From Pseudomonas congelans (GTDB lineage Bacteria > Pseudomonadota > Gammaproteobacteria > Pseudomonadales > Pseudomonadaceae), in NCBI RefSeq assembly GCF_900103225.1, contig NZ_FNJH01000003.1, positions 508,471 to 572,470 of the forward strand: a stretch of DNA of 64,000 nucleotides, in the 5' to 3' direction. The position numbers were made by a program, and so were the translations under genes. Below the pieces are notes generated by a model. That model saw only the letters and a program-made list of their open reading frames with translations, ran no database searches and was not told the DNA's origin. Below, piece after piece: positions 48,530 through 58,397 of the stretch (the first letter of the stretch is position 1; each line of letters starts with the position of its first letter).

Positions 48530-49719
48530 TCGATTTCTGGATGGCAACCGGGCTGTTGCTGGTGGTTGCGCTGAGCTTTCTGCTGATTCCGCTGCTGCGC
48601 GGCCATCGCGCGCAACGGGAAGAAGACCGCACGGCTCTCAACGTGGCGTTGTATCAGGAGCGACTGAGCGAGCTGCAGGTTCAGCAGGAACAGGGCGTGT
48701 TGTCGTTGACGCAACTGCAGGCTGCACGTGCCGAAGCAGCGCGCGAGCTGCTGGCCGACACCGAAGGTGCAGAGCCCGCCCGGACATCGCGTCTGGGTAA
48801 GCCCTGGCTGGTGCTGGCCGCGGTGCTGGTGCCGGTATTGGGGCTGGCAGGCTATCTCGAGCTGGGTGCCAGTGACCGGGTTGAATTGAGTCGCGAATTC
48901 GCTCGACCCCCGACCTCGCTGGCAGACATGACCCGGCGTCTGGAGCGTAGTGTGCAGGCTCAGCCGGATTCAGCCGAAAACCTGTATTTTCTGGCGCGCA
49001 GCTATATGGCACAGAACCGCCCGGGTGATGCCGCGCAGATGTTCGAGCGTTCAGTGGCGCTGGCCGGAAGGCAGCCCGAATTGCTCGGGCAGTGGGCCCA
49101 GGCGCTGTACTTCGCCAGCGACAAGCATTTCACGCCACAGGTGCAGACGCTGACCGACGAAGCACTGCAGGCTGACCCCAGGGAAGTCACCAGTCTTGGT
49201 CTGCTCGGGATTGCCGCGTTCGAAACACAGCGCTATCAGGCGGCGATGGACTACTGGACCCGGCTGCTCGCGGCACTGCCCGCAGATGACGCATCGCGTT
49301 CGGCCCTGGAAGGCGGCATTGCCCGCGCCAGAGAAAACCTCGCCAAACGCGCTGCAGAGGTTGCGCCTGCGGTGAAGGCGAAGTCGATAAGAATTCATGT
49401 CGAGCTGGCTCCTGCGCTTCAGGGCAAAGTAAGGCCGAGCGACAGCGTGTTCATCTTCGCCCGCGCCATCAAGGGGCCGGCGGCACCCTTGGCGGTCAAA
49501 CGCATTACCGTGGCGGACCTGCCTGCCAACGTGGAACTGAGCGATTCCGACGCGATGATGCCGCAACTGAACCTGTCGAACTTTGCGCAAGTCCAACTGG
49601 TTGCGCGAGTGTCTCGCGCAGGGCAGCCAACCACCGGTGAGTGGGTCGGCCGCAGTCAGCCACTGGCCAGTGATTCCGGGGTTCAGCAGGCGTTGATCAT
49701 CGACAGTCCGGATAACTAG
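48526..49719 (+). CDS. ccmI: CcmI (CycH), apocytochrome chaperone
   Basis: A 397-residue membrane protein. Two membrane segments (about 5-22 and 88-108) flank a cytoplasmic loop with a coiled coil; the periplasmic part contains TPR-like repeats ([21 protein letters not shown], near 145-165) and a C-terminal domain ([20 protein letters not shown]). It binds apocytochrome c C-termini. It starts inside the ccmH stop (ATGA) and is the last ccm gene. Confidence 0.94.
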   Translation: MIDFWMATGLLLVVALSFLLIPLLRGHRAQREEDRTALNVALYQERLSELQVQQEQGVLSLTQLQAARAEAARELLADTEGAEPARTSRLGKPWLVLAAVLVPVLGLAGYLELGASDRVELSREFARPPTSLADMTRRLERSVQAQPDSAENLYFLARSYMAQNRPGDAAQMFERSVALAGRQPELLGQWAQALYFASDKHFTPQVQTLTDEALQADPREVTSLGLLGIAAFETQRYQAAMDYWTRLLAALPADDASRSALEGGIARARENLAKRAAEVAPAVKAKSIRIHVELAPALQGKVRPSDSVFIFARAIKGPAAPLAVKRITVADLPANVELSDSDAMMPQLNLSNFAQVQLVARVSRAGQPTTGEWVGRSQPLASDSGVQQALIIDSPDN

Positions 49720-49730
49720 AGAATTCGCTT

Positions 49731-50138
49731 ATGTACCGTATCGCACGCATTACCTTGTTGGGTCTGGTCGTTGGCCTGAGTGCCTGTGCTGTCCAGCATC
49801 CGGCGCCGCCACATGGCCAGGATCCGATCCTCAACCTGCCGGGTGGCCAGCAGCCCGGCGCACCGCGTCCGGGTCCTGCGCCTTCGGAGCCTGCCAAGGC
49901 GCCTGCCGCAGCGCCGAAGACCTCGGCCAGCTTCGCGCCGCCACCGGGCGGCGGCAGCCATTGGGACCCGCGCCTGGGCGTGTACGTGATGGACGATCAG
50001 CCCAACACCTTTTATCGCCAGCGCACTTACTACCAGTGGAATGACGGCTGGAGCTGGGCGACCAGCCCCAACGGTCCATGGCAGGCGACTGATGTCAGTG
50101 GTGTGCCGGCAGGGCTGGGCAAACAGTTCAGTAAATGA
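49731..50138 (+). CDS. Small lipoprotein, hypothetical
   Basis: A 135-residue predicted lipoprotein with the lipobox LSAC (Cys19), an extended Pro/Ala-rich linker (about 24-80) and a C-terminal aromatic segment (NTFYRQRTYYQWNDGWSW). I do not recognise a functional family. It is 11 bases after ccmI and ends at a strong terminator, so it is probably the last gene of the ccm transcript. Confidence 0.8.
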   Translation: MYRIARITLLGLVVGLSACAVQHPAPPHGQDPILNLPGGQQPGAPRPGPAPSEPAKAPAAAPKTSASFAPPPGGGSHWDPRLGVYVMDDQPNTFYRQRTYYQWNDGWSWATSPNGPWQATDVSGVPAGLGKQFSK

Positions 50139-50152
50139 TTCAGGCTTCAATA

Positions 50153-50181
50153 AAAACGGCGACCTCGAAGGTCGCCGTTTT
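50153..50181. terminator. Bidirectional rho-independent terminator
   Basis: AAAACGGCGACCT-CGA-AGGTCGCCGTTTT is a 13-bp perfect stem with a 3-base loop and A/T runs at both ends. It ends the ccm/lipoprotein transcript on the plus strand and the sulfate-binding protein gene on the minus strand. Confidence 0.92.
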
Positions 50182-50197
50182 GCATTGCCTGAGCGGC

Positions 50198-51196
50198 TTA
50201 TTTGCCCGGATAGATCTGGTCGAATACACCACCGTCGATGAAGTGGGTCTTCTGCACCGTGCGCCAGTCACCGAAGGTTTTCTCCACCGAGAGGAAGTCC
50301 ACTTTCGTGAAGCGATCCGTGTACTTGGCCAGCACCTGCGGGTCACGCGGGCGCAGGTAGTTTTTGGCGGCGATCTCCTGGCCTTCCGGTGACCACAGGT
50401 ATTTCAGGTAGGCTTCGGCCAGAGCGCGCGACTGCTTCCTGTCCACCACCTTGTCGACCACACTCACCGGTGGCTCGGCTTCTGCCGACACGGAGGGGTA
50501 AACCACTTCGAACTGATCACGGCCGAATTCGCGGGCGATCATTTCCGCTTCGTTCTCGAAGGTGACCAGCACGTCGCCGATCTGGTTGGTCATGAAGGTT
50601 GTAGTCGCACCGCGACCGCCGGTATCAAGGACTGGCACATGGAGGAACAGATCACCGACGAATTTCTTCGCCGCCGCTTCATCGCCGCCTTTTTTCAGGG
50701 TGTAACCCCAGGCCGACAGGTAGGTGTAGCGGCCGTTGCCGGAAGTTTTCGGGTTGGGCACGATGACTTCCACGCCATCCTTGATCAGATCCGGCCAGTC
50801 TTTGAGGGCCTTCGGGTTGCCCTTGCGCACGATGAACACCGTGGCCGAGGTGAACGGCGCACTGTTGTTCGGCAGACGGCTGACCCAGTCTTGCGGCACC
50901 AGCTTGCCATTGTCGGCCAGGGCGTTGATATCAGTGGCCATGTTCATGGTGATCACGTCGGCCGGCAGCCCGTCGATGACCGAACGCGCCTGCTTGCTCG
51001 ACCCGCCGAAGGACATCTGCACGGTCACATCTTCATTCTTCTCGGCTTTCCAGTGTTTCTGGAAGGCGCTGTTGTAGTCCTTGTAGAAATCACGCATCAC
51101 GTCGTAGGAGACGTTGAGCAGCGTCGGGGCTGCCTGGGCAGCGCTGGCAAAGGCCAGGCCGGCGGCCAGTAGCGAGGCGGCGAAGAGTTTGTTCAC
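50198..51196 (-). CDS. Sulfate ABC transporter periplasmic binding protein (Sbp/CysP)
   Basis: A 332-residue periplasmic solute-binding protein for sulfate or thiosulfate. The GTG start (VNKLFAASLLAAGLAF) has AAGGA upstream and gives a signal peptide cleaved after SAAQA. Family segments include LLNVSYDVMRDFYKDYN, SFGGSSKQARSVIDGL, and NPKTSGNGRYTYLSAWGY. The membrane and ATPase subunits are not adjacent. Sbp and CysP cannot be told apart by eye. The open frame continuing upstream lacks support. Confidence 0.93.
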   Translation of the reverse strand: MNKLFAASLLAAGLAFASAAQAAPTLLNVSYDVMRDFYKDYNSAFQKHWKAEKNEDVTVQMSFGGSSKQARSVIDGLPADVITMNMATDINALADNGKLVPQDWVSRLPNNSAPFTSATVFIVRKGNPKALKDWPDLIKDGVEVIVPNPKTSGNGRYTYLSAWGYTLKKGGDEAAAKKFVGDLFLHVPVLDTGGRGATTTFMTNQIGDVLVTFENEAEMIAREFGRDQFEVVYPSVSAEAEPPVSVVDKVVDRKQSRALAEAYLKYLWSPEGQEIAAKNYLRPRDPQVLAKYTDRFTKVDFLSVEKTFGDWRTVQKTHFIDGGVFDQIYPGK

Positions 51197-51299
51197 TGCA
51201 GGGTCCTTGAGATGAAGAGTCGTGTAACAAGCCTGATGGCGTAATGCCGCGACACTATCAGCATCGCGCCTGCGGTTTAAAGACCGAAAAGATCTTTGC

Positions 51300-52133
51300 T
51301 TATGCCTTGTGCTCGGTTTTTTTAAACAATTGATTGCCACAACGTGAGCAGAACGCCGCGCCATGCTCGTGAAGGTTTTTCGAGCACACCGGGCAATCGT
51401 GTTTCAGCTGCTCGCCGCGCATGGCATTGGCCAGCTCGGCGGTGAATATTCCGGTGGGCACGGCGATGATCGAGTAGCCGGTAATCATCACCAGCGAGGA
51501 GAGCATCTGGCCGAGCGGGGTCTTGGGCACGATATCGCCAAAGCCCACCGTCGTCAGGGTCACGATAGCCCAGTAAATGCCCTTGGGAATGCTGGTGAAA
51601 CCATGCTCCGGACCTTCGATCACGTACATCAGCGTGCCAAACACGGTGACCAGTGTAGACACCGTGACCAGAAAGACGATGATCTTCTGCTTGCTGCCAC
51701 GCAGCGCCGCCAGCAGGTAATTGGCCTGACGCAGATACGTGCCGAGCTTGAGCACCCTGAAGATCCGCAGCATGCGGATGATCCGCACGATCAGCAGGTA
51801 TTGCGCATCGCTGTAATAGATCGACAGCACGCCCGGCACGATGGCCAGCAGGTCCACCAGCCCGTAGAAACTGAACGCGTACTTCAGCGGCCGTGGCGAG
51901 CAATAGAGGCGCAGAATGTATTCGATGGCAAACATCAGCGTGAAGCCCCATTCGATCCACGCGAAGAGCATCGCGTAATCACGATGAATACTCTCGATGC
52001 TGTCGATAATGGTGACCAGCAGACTGAGCAGAATCGCGACCAGCACCGCCTTGTCAAACGTCCGTCCGGCAGGCGTATTGGCCTCGAAAATAACAATATG
52101 CAGCCGCTCGCGGCGGCTGAGAGAGCTGTCCAT
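51300..52133 (-). CDS. Kv-type potassium channel with C-terminal zinc ribbon
   Basis: A 277-residue six-helix voltage-gated-type K+ channel. S4 is marked by regularly spaced arginines (Arg117, 120, 123, 126 in RIIRMLRIFRVLKL), the pore has the selectivity filter TVGFGD at 195-200, and S6 follows. The C-terminus carries a zinc-ribbon-like pair, CPVC at 247-250 and CSRC at 262-265, an addition not found in classical KvAP-type channels, perhaps a metal or redox sensor or structural element. It is 103 bases upstream of the sulfate-binding gene on the same strand. Confidence 0.92.
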   Translation of the reverse strand: MDSSLSRRERLHIVIFEANTPAGRTFDKAVLVAILLSLLVTIIDSIESIHRDYAMLFAWIEWGFTLMFAIEYILRLYCSPRPLKYAFSFYGLVDLLAIVPGVLSIYYSDAQYLLIVRIIRMLRIFRVLKLGTYLRQANYLLAALRGSKQKIIVFLVTVSTLVTVFGTLMYVIEGPEHGFTSIPKGIYWAIVTLTTVGFGDIVPKTPLGQMLSSLVMITGYSIIAVPTGIFTAELANAMRGEQLKHDCPVCSKNLHEHGAAFCSRCGNQLFKKTEHKA

Positions 52134-52203
52134 GGTGCTTCCCGAATCAAAGGTCGGGTGAGCCTAGGAGCATTGGGTGGTTGAGTGCAAGCACACAACA
52201 CCT

Positions 52204-52247
52204 GTGGGAGCGAGCCGGGCGACGCTTCGCTTGCTCGCGAAGAGGTC
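52204..52247 (-). repeat. Pseudomonas REP-type palindrome
   Basis: GTGGGAGCGAGC at the left and GCTCGCGAAGAGG at the right are the signature of the abundant Pseudomonas repetitive extragenic palindrome. It lies just upstream of the K+ channel gene and next to repeat copy D. The strand is arbitrary. Confidence 0.75.
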
Positions 52248-52286
52248 GTTATAGCCGCCTTAAAGGTGACCTGAGTTGAATCTCAA

Positions 52287-52742
52287 TCCACCTGACAAAG
52301 AAAACCGCTGTGTGACGCGGAGCGTCACGAACCGCATTCCCACGCTGGAACGTGGGTACGATAGTCAAAATCGCAGTCACTGCCACCGAAATGCTTTTCG
52401 ACCACGATCGCACTGACGACGCAAATTGCGACGTAAGTGACGGCTGAGTCCTGGCGCTGATCCGGGGGTAGCCTGGCAGGACGCCAGGCTAGCCGCACCG
52501 GGCCATGGATGGCCCGTTGCGGCGACCCCCGGATCAGTGCCAGGGCGAAGGAACCCGACGAAGTCGGGCCGGAAACGGAGCCAGGGGCTTTGGTCACTTT
52601 GGCCCCATCAAAGTGACTCGCCGAGGGGCGAAAAGGTGACCTGAGTCGAACCTCAATCCACCTGAAGTCGCAGAACCGCCGTGTGACGCGGAGCGTCACG
52701 AACTGCATTCCCACGCTGGAGCGTAGGAACGATAATCCGGAT
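52287..52742 (-). repeat. Dispersed structured repeat, copy D (longest)
   Basis: The most complete copy, in reverse orientation. Its core has a 20-bp outer stem (52450-52469 with 52525-52544, one G-T mismatch) closing two inner hairpins: TAGCCTGGC / GCCAGGCTA (52469-52477 and 52483-52491) and a 15-bp stem with one mismatch (52492-52506 and 52509-52523). The other stem is GTCACTTTG / CAAAGTGAC (52593-52601 and 52609-52617). GTGACGCGGAGCGTCAC palindromes occur at both ends. It fills the gap between the K+ channel and RimJ-like genes; no gene is seen in it. Confidence 0.9.
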
Positions 52743-52765
52743 AGAGACTGATAAGGGGAGTAAAC

Positions 52766-53308
52766 ATGCAGTATGCAGGCGAAGGCTTTTCTCTCAGGGC
52801 ATTGGCATTTGATGATGCCGAATTGATCAACCGCTATGAAAACACCCATCGCCAGCATCTGCAGCCTTGGGAACCGCTAAGGGATGATGACTATTTCATC
52901 CTCGAAAACGCCCGCTCAAGGGTCCAGCAGCAGTGGGAAAGCATGCAGGCAGGCAACGCGATTTTTTTCCTTATTACCGATCCCGACGGCAACTTGCAGG
53001 GGCGCTGCAGCTACACCAACATCGTGAGAGGTGCTTTCCAGGCCTGCAACCTCGGCTTCTCACTGGCGCAAGCCGCTCAGGGGCAGGGCTTGATGAAAAG
53101 GTCGCTGGAGGTCACCAATCGCTACTGTTTCGAGCAAATGGGCCTGCATCGAATCATGGCCAACCACTTGCCACGCAACCTGAAAAGCCAGCGACTTCTG
53201 CAGTCGCTTGGCTTCGAACAGGAAGGCTATGCCCGCGCCTACCTGAAAATTGCCGACGTCTGGGAAGACCATGTCCTGAGGGCGTTGATCAATCCGAACG
53301 AGGCCTGA
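52766..53308 (+). CDS. RimJ/RimL-like GNAT acetyltransferase
   Basis: A 180-residue N-acetyltransferase of the RimJ/L type. It has [13 protein letters not shown], the acetyl-CoA loop [14 protein letters not shown] (about 105-118), and [25 protein letters not shown], a family hallmark. AAGGGGAG lies before the ATG. Substrates could be ribosomal protein N-termini or other amines; not determined. Confidence 0.9.
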   Translation: MQYAGEGFSLRALAFDDAELINRYENTHRQHLQPWEPLRDDDYFILENARSRVQQQWESMQAGNAIFFLITDPDGNLQGRCSYTNIVRGAFQACNLGFSLAQAAQGQGLMKRSLEVTNRYCFEQMGLHRIMANHLPRNLKSQRLLQSLGFEQEGYARAYLKIADVWEDHVLRALINPNEA

Positions 53309-53328
53309 TGGCCGGGCGAACGCCCATC

Positions 53329-54762
53329 CTATTTCTGCGCCACGTCATCCTTCTCCCAGCCGCCGCCAAGTGCCAGAAACAGATTGATCTGCCCCATCGC
53401 CACCTGGGTGTTGGCTTCGGCCATCTGCGCGCGTACGTCGGTGTAGGTGCGAGTGGCTTGCAGGTCGGCGAGGAACGAAGCGCGTCCGGCCTGATAGAAA
53501 CGGTGCGTCTGGTCAGCCGCTTCTTTGGCGGACTGCTCGGCCTCTTTGAGGGCGTCGCGGCGGTCGAGCAGGGCGGTGTATTGCGCCAGGCCGGTCTGGG
53601 TTTCACGGATGGCGTTGAGCACCACACCGTCAAAGCGCGCCAGGGACGCCTGCGCCGAGGCTTCGGCCTGATGGATGCGGGCGCGTGAGCCATTGGACGG
53701 GATGGTCCAGTTCAACAGCGGCCCGAAGCCCCAGCGATTGGCCGCCGGTTTGCCGAGGTTCTCGATCAGGCCGGTGGTGCCAATGCTCGCGCCGATGCTG
53801 ATGTCCGGATACAGCTCGCCGGTGGCAACGCCGATCTCGGCAGTCGACATGGCCAGATGGCGTTCAGCCTGGCGCACATCCGGGCGGCGTTTGAGCAGCG
53901 CTGCGCCGTCGCCCACAGGCATGACCTGCGCAATCTGCGGCAACTCGTTACAGGTGCTCACCCCGGCAGGCAGTTGCTCGACAGGTTTGGCCAGCAGCAT
54001 CGACAGGCGGAACATCGCAGCCTGACGGCGTGCCTCGTAACGGGGCATTTCGGCGCGTAACGACTTGAACTGCGTCTGCGAGCGAGTGACCTGGGTTTCA
54101 TCGCCACGCCCGGCATCGCGCAGGCGCTGGTTGAGGGTCACGCTCTGTTGTTGCAGGTCCAGTGATTCGCGGGCGATGTCGAGCTCTTCGTTGGCCGCAC
54201 AAATCTGCGTGTAGGCGCGCACCACATCGGCGACCACCGTGATGCGTGCCGTATCCACCGCCGCCTGATTGGCATCGACATTGGCCTGCGCCGCTTCGAT
54301 ACCACGCTGCAAGGTGCCGAACAGATCGAACTGGTACGAGGTGGTCAGACCCACGTCGCCCACATTGGCCACCGGCACCTTGTCGGTCAGCAGAAACGCT
54401 TCGCCCGACTCCTGCACACGCTGGGCGCCGATCTTCGCGCCGTTGGTAAAGCCGCCAGCCGCCTCGGCTTCCGAGGTCTGATAGCGGGCACGCTGCAGGT
54501 TGGCGGCGGCGATGCGCAGGTCGGTATTGGACGCGATAGCCTGGCGCACCAGCTCATCCAGATGCGCATCCTGGTACAGGCGCCACCAGTGCACAGGCAC
54601 CGGGGCTGAAACCGTGTTGACCGAGCGGCCGGCCAGTTCACCCTGCAGGTCCGGACGGTTGATAGCGCCCTCTTTGGGCAACTGGTAATCCGGGCCGACC
54701 ATCTGGCAGGCCGAGAGCACGACGGTAAAGCCGAGCGCGGCCACGCGTAACGCACGTTTCAT
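53329..54762 (-). CDS. Outer-membrane efflux lipoprotein, OprM/NodT family
   Basis: A 477-residue TolC-like outer-membrane channel. The signal peptide ends in VLSAC (Cys19), followed by QMVGPDYQLP, typical of OprM-type lipoproteins; two repeated coiled-coil domains follow (with LRIAAANLQRARYQTSEAEA and KRRPDVRQAERHLA). It is the last gene of the marR-FUSC-DUF1656-HlyD operon and overlaps the HlyD gene by 4 bases. Confidence 0.94.
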   Translation of the reverse strand: MKRALRVAALGFTVVLSACQMVGPDYQLPKEGAINRPDLQGELAGRSVNTVSAPVPVHWWRLYQDAHLDELVRQAIASNTDLRIAAANLQRARYQTSEAEAAGGFTNGAKIGAQRVQESGEAFLLTDKVPVANVGDVGLTTSYQFDLFGTLQRGIEAAQANVDANQAAVDTARITVVADVVRAYTQICAANEELDIARESLDLQQQSVTLNQRLRDAGRGDETQVTRSQTQFKSLRAEMPRYEARRQAAMFRLSMLLAKPVEQLPAGVSTCNELPQIAQVMPVGDGAALLKRRPDVRQAERHLAMSTAEIGVATGELYPDISIGASIGTTGLIENLGKPAANRWGFGPLLNWTIPSNGSRARIHQAEASAQASLARFDGVVLNAIRETQTGLAQYTALLDRRDALKEAEQSAKEAADQTHRFYQAGRASFLADLQATRTYTDVRAQMAEANTQVAMGQINLFLALGGGWEKDDVAQK

Positions 54763-55643
54763 CGGCTGCGCTCCTGCGTGTCATCGATGATCGACACCGT
54801 CGCGGTACGCCCGGCAATCATGCGGAAATCGGCAGGCACGTCATCGAAGGCGATCCGCACCGGAATCCGCTGCGCCAGACGCACCCAGCTGAAGGCCGGG
54901 TTGACGTTGGGCAGCAGGTTCGAGCCGCTGCTGCGGTCGCGGTCTTCGATACCGGCAACGATACTCACCACGTGGCCGGTCAGCCGGGCGTTGTCGCCGA
55001 TGACACGGATGTCGACGCCCTGGCCGACATGGATGCCATCAAGCTTGGTTTCCTCGAAATAGCCATCGATGTGGAACGACGTCGAATCGACCACCGAGAG
55101 CACCGGACGCCCGGCAGTGACGAACTCATGTTCGCGGGGTGCGCGGTCGTTGAGGTAGCCTTCCACCGGACTGCGGATCACCGAGCGATCCAGGTTCAAC
55201 TGCGCGGCATCCACCGCAACCTTGGATTCGCCCAGTGCCGAAAGGGCCCGAGCTTCGCGGGACTGGCTTTCTTCCAGTTGCTCGCGGGCAACCAGATTGC
55301 CCAGACCACGGTTACGCTTGTTCTCGCGACGCGCCTGCTCCCAGGTTTCCTGACGTTCGGCGACCGTCGCCTGCGCCTGGCGCAGCGCCAGACGGAAGCG
55401 GTCCTGGTCGATGGTGAACAGGACCTGGCCCTTGTGCACGGGCTGGTTGTCAGTGACTTCGACCTTCTGGATCAGCCCGGACACGTCCGGTGCGATCTGC
55501 ACGATGTCGGCGCGGATATGCCCGTCGCGCGTCCACGGTGCATACATGTAATACATCACCATGCGCCATACGACCACGGCGGCCAGGGTGACAACCAGCA
55601 GGGTCAGGACCACGCGGCCCAGTGTCAGTATCGGTTTTTTCAT
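54759..55643 (-). CDS. HlyD-family periplasmic adaptor (AaeA-like)
   Basis: A 294-residue membrane-fusion protein with one N-terminal membrane segment (LTLGRVVLTLLVVTLAAVVV, about 5-24), split lipoyl-like halves (DVSGLIQKVEVTDNQPVHKGQVLFTID and IRSPVEGYL), and a coiled coil between them. It couples the inner-membrane FUSC exporter to the outer-membrane channel. It overlaps both neighbours by 4 bases. Confidence 0.94.
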   Translation of the reverse strand: MKKPILTLGRVVLTLLVVTLAAVVVWRMVMYYMYAPWTRDGHIRADIVQIAPDVSGLIQKVEVTDNQPVHKGQVLFTIDQDRFRLALRQAQATVAERQETWEQARRENKRNRGLGNLVAREQLEESQSREARALSALGESKVAVDAAQLNLDRSVIRSPVEGYLNDRAPREHEFVTAGRPVLSVVDSTSFHIDGYFEETKLDGIHVGQGVDIRVIGDNARLTGHVVSIVAGIEDRDRSSGSNLLPNVNPAFSWVRLAQRIPVRIAFDDVPADFRMIAGRTATVSIIDDTQERSR

Positions 55644-55849
55644 GTCATCAGGTATCGACTTAGAGTATCCACGGCGCCGAGCAACAAAGCGTATAGACCT
55701 ACGTTGAACAAAGCCCGGTGCCAGACCAGACGGTAGAAGTGGGCACGCGACAGCACCGCGTGCACGACGAGAAACAGCAGATAGGCGATGCCCATCATCG
55801 CCAGGAACGTGGGGATGAAGATCCCGCTGATATCCAGATCACCGATCAC
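55640..55849 (-). CDS. DUF1656 (AaeX-like) small membrane protein
   Basis: A 69-residue protein with two membrane helices, beginning MIGDLDISGIFIPTFLAMMG. Such proteins are encoded between FUSC and HlyD genes in aromatic-acid efflux operons (AaeX in E. coli). Function is not established. 4-base overlaps on both sides. Confidence 0.92.
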   Translation of the reverse strand: MIGDLDISGIFIPTFLAMMGIAYLLFLVVHAVLSRAHFYRLVWHRALFNVGLYALLLGAVDTLSRYLMT

Positions 55850-57933
55850 AGGGGCGCTCCATCGATGTTATGCGGCAGTTGCTCGGTCAGTTCGCCGCCC
55901 ACGGTGACGATCTCGACCCCTGGCAGCAGGGCCAGGCGCAGGCCGCTGAGGGCATGCAACAGGTGCAGCCGGGCCGGGTTGTCGCCCATCTCCTGATCGG
56001 TCAACGACCGGCGTGCGCGGTCCATGGCCATCAGCAGGCCCCTGGGCGCGGGCAGCCGTTCGCCGGCCTTGCGACAAAGTTTGAAATAGCCGCTGACTTC
56101 ATCGATCACCTGACGCAACAGCCCCTGGGCCGCAGGCGTGGCGCGGCGGGTGTAGGCCAGCAGGTCGAGCATGTTCAGCGCGACGCGCAGTTCACGCAGG
56201 GCGATCCCGGTGTCCTGGGCGGTGAGCGTCAGGCGCGGCAGTTGCTGCATCAGGCGGTCGAGCATTTGCACACCCATGCGCCGATGCTCGGCCAGAGAAG
56301 CGTCTTCACTGAGACTGGCGATGTCACGCCAGCTGAAACGGGTCAGGCGCTTGACGGCCAGCTCGACGCCGAACGGGCGGAACACCAGGGTCCAGATGAA
56401 GGCGAACAGTAGTCCGGCGGGACCCGCCAGGTTGGAATTGATGAAGTTCATGAAGTCCGCGTCATAAGCGCTCTGGATACTGATGAATGACGAGGTGTTG
56501 ACGATGGTCAGCAGCGTGCCGAGAAAGAAGCGCGGTTGCACGGTCAGGGTACCGACGCAAATGAACGGCACGGAAAAGGCCAGCACCAGCATCGGGAAGT
56601 CATGCAGGTTGGGCAGCACCACAAACAGGTACAGGCTGGCGAACACCACCGAGAGCAGGGTCCAGAAGAAGAACCGGTAGATTTGCGGGGCAGGGTCATC
56701 CATGGCGGCAAAGAAGCTGCACGACACCGCCGCCAGTGCCACCGCACTTGCGCCGTCTTTCCAGCCGAGCAGAATCCACAGCACCGACGCGGCGATGATC
56801 GCCAGCACCGTCGAGGTCACCGAATAGAGCATCAGACCGCGATCGAGAAACGGGGTCAGCCGGCCCAGGCGCCAGTGGCGATAGACCGCGCGCCACTGTG
56901 ACTGGTCGTCGGTCTTGATCGCGTATTGCAGGGTTCGGCAATCCAGCCACAGGTCGATCCACTCACCCAGCCTGAACAGCGTATTGGAAAGCAGCAGTTG
57001 ATCGCGGTCGTCCAGTTGCGCGGAGTCCGGTTGCAGGCTCTGTACATCGCGATGCAGCTGCTGCCATTGCTCCAGCTGCGGCCCGTCGGCAGTGCTTTCT
57101 AGCCAGTCGCAAACCTTGTGCAACAAGGGTTTGATGCTGGCCAGCAGCTCGGGCGTGCGTCGTTCCAGCGCCCACAGTGCGTCATCCAGTGCATCGATGA
57201 CCGGCAGGAGGTGGATCATCCTGCCGCGCAGTTCATTGGCGTTGCGTACGGTTTGCTTGCGGGCGCCTTCGTGGCTTAACTGGCCGATCATCATTTCCAG
57301 CGAGTTGAAGCTGCCGACCATCGAATTGCGCAGCGTGCCGATTTCTTCAGGCTGACAGGTGCGGCTTATAAAGCGCTGACTGTAGGTCGCAGCATCGCTG
57401 AACCATTTTTCCGTGGTGGCCTGAAACACCGGTGCCAGGCGTCTGGGCCAGAACATCGCACCCACGACGGCGGCGCAGATGATGCCGAGAAAAATCTCTT
57501 CGGTACGCGACACCGCGATGTCGAACACCGCCTGCGGGTTGTCGACCACCGGCAGCGAAATCAGCGGCATGGTGTAGCCGGCCAGCATCAGGGCGTAGCT
57601 GTTGGCGGTGCGCAAGTGCAGGGACAGAAACAACAGGGTGCCGGTCCACAGCCCGACCACGATGGCCAGCAACAAGGGCGTCTGCACGAACATGGGCACC
57701 AGCAGCACTGATGCTGCGGCACCGGCCAGGGTTCCGGCTGCTCTGTACAGGGCCTTGGAACTGGTCGGGCCGACGAAGGGGCTGGAGACGATGTAGACCG
57801 TGGCCATTGCCCAGTAGGGGCGAGGCATTTCCATCAACAAGGCGATGTACAACGCCAGCATCGACGCGCCGAAGGTGCGTACACCGTAGAACCAGTCACG
57901 TGCCGGTGGAACGCTGGAGAAAAATCCGTTCAA
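55846..57933 (-). CDS. FUSC-family aromatic-acid exporter (AaeB-like)
   Basis: A 695-residue inner-membrane transporter with two groups of membrane segments, one near the N-terminus (about 15-160) and one in the middle (about 365-500), each followed by a cytoplasmic helical domain. The start is a TTG overlapping the marR stop (TTGA), preceded by a G-rich tract; upstream codons lie inside marR. By analogy with AaeB it may export hydroxybenzoates or related weak acids. Whether energy comes from proton exchange is not visible. Confidence 0.92.
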   Translation of the reverse strand: MNGFFSSVPPARDWFYGVRTFGASMLALYIALLMEMPRPYWAMATVYIVSSPFVGPTSSKALYRAAGTLAGAAASVLLVPMFVQTPLLLAIVVGLWTGTLLFLSLHLRTANSYALMLAGYTMPLISLPVVDNPQAVFDIAVSRTEEIFLGIICAAVVGAMFWPRRLAPVFQATTEKWFSDAATYSQRFISRTCQPEEIGTLRNSMVGSFNSLEMMIGQLSHEGARKQTVRNANELRGRMIHLLPVIDALDDALWALERRTPELLASIKPLLHKVCDWLESTADGPQLEQWQQLHRDVQSLQPDSAQLDDRDQLLLSNTLFRLGEWIDLWLDCRTLQYAIKTDDQSQWRAVYRHWRLGRLTPFLDRGLMLYSVTSTVLAIIAASVLWILLGWKDGASAVALAAVSCSFFAAMDDPAPQIYRFFFWTLLSVVFASLYLFVVLPNLHDFPMLVLAFSVPFICVGTLTVQPRFFLGTLLTIVNTSSFISIQSAYDADFMNFINSNLAGPAGLLFAFIWTLVFRPFGVELAVKRLTRFSWRDIASLSEDASLAEHRRMGVQMLDRLMQQLPRLTLTAQDTGIALRELRVALNMLDLLAYTRRATPAAQGLLRQVIDEVSGYFKLCRKAGERLPAPRGLLMAMDRARRSLTDQEMGDNPARLHLLHALSGLRLALLPGVEIVTVGGELTEQLPHNIDGAPL

Positions 57934-58382
57934 GCCTGGCCCCCGTGTTCGCGCTGCGCCGCATCGGCAAACGCCTGTAACACACGCAAGGTGGCCTCCA
58001 GGTCGGCAGGTTGCAGCCCTTGCAGCACTTCGGCACGCAAGCGGGTCAGCTCGGCTTCGATCGAACACGCCAGTGCGCGACCTTTGCGCGTCAGGCTCAA
58101 GGCCTTGGCGCGGCGGTCGTTCGGGTCTTCAGTGCGGCAAACGATATCGGCCTTGCACAATTGGTCGAGCAGACGCACCAGCGTCGGACTTTCCATACCT
58201 GCCGCGTGGGCCACTTTTACCTGATGTGCGCCATCGCCCAGACGGGCGATGGCCAGCAGCGGACCTGCACAGGCTTCGGAAATGCCATAGGTCACCAGCG
58301 TGTTCTGACAGATGCGTCGCCATTGGCGAGACGCGGCCACCAGGCCACTGCTGATTGTCCGATGGAGGGATTCGACAGACAT
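57930..58382 (-). CDS. MarR-family transcription repressor
   Basis: A 150-residue winged-helix regulator (GDGAHQVKVAHAAGMESPTLVRLLDQL, recognition region near 55-80; wing with DPNDRRAKALSLTRKGRAL). As first gene of the efflux operon it likely represses its own promoter and is released by an aromatic ligand. Candidate operator palindromes lie just upstream. Confidence 0.93.
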   Translation of the reverse strand: MSVESLHRTISSGLVAASRQWRRICQNTLVTYGISEACAGPLLAIARLGDGAHQVKVAHAAGMESPTLVRLLDQLCKADIVCRTEDPNDRRAKALSLTRKGRALACSIEAELTRLRAEVLQGLQPADLEATLRVLQAFADAAQREHGGQA

Positions 58383-58397
58383 GGAAATACCAGGAAT

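Noticed and set aside
52325..52858. A 177-codon minus-strand frame across repeat copy D
   Set aside because: It lies within the repeat, overlaps the start of the acetyltransferase gene and only reflects repeat sequence.
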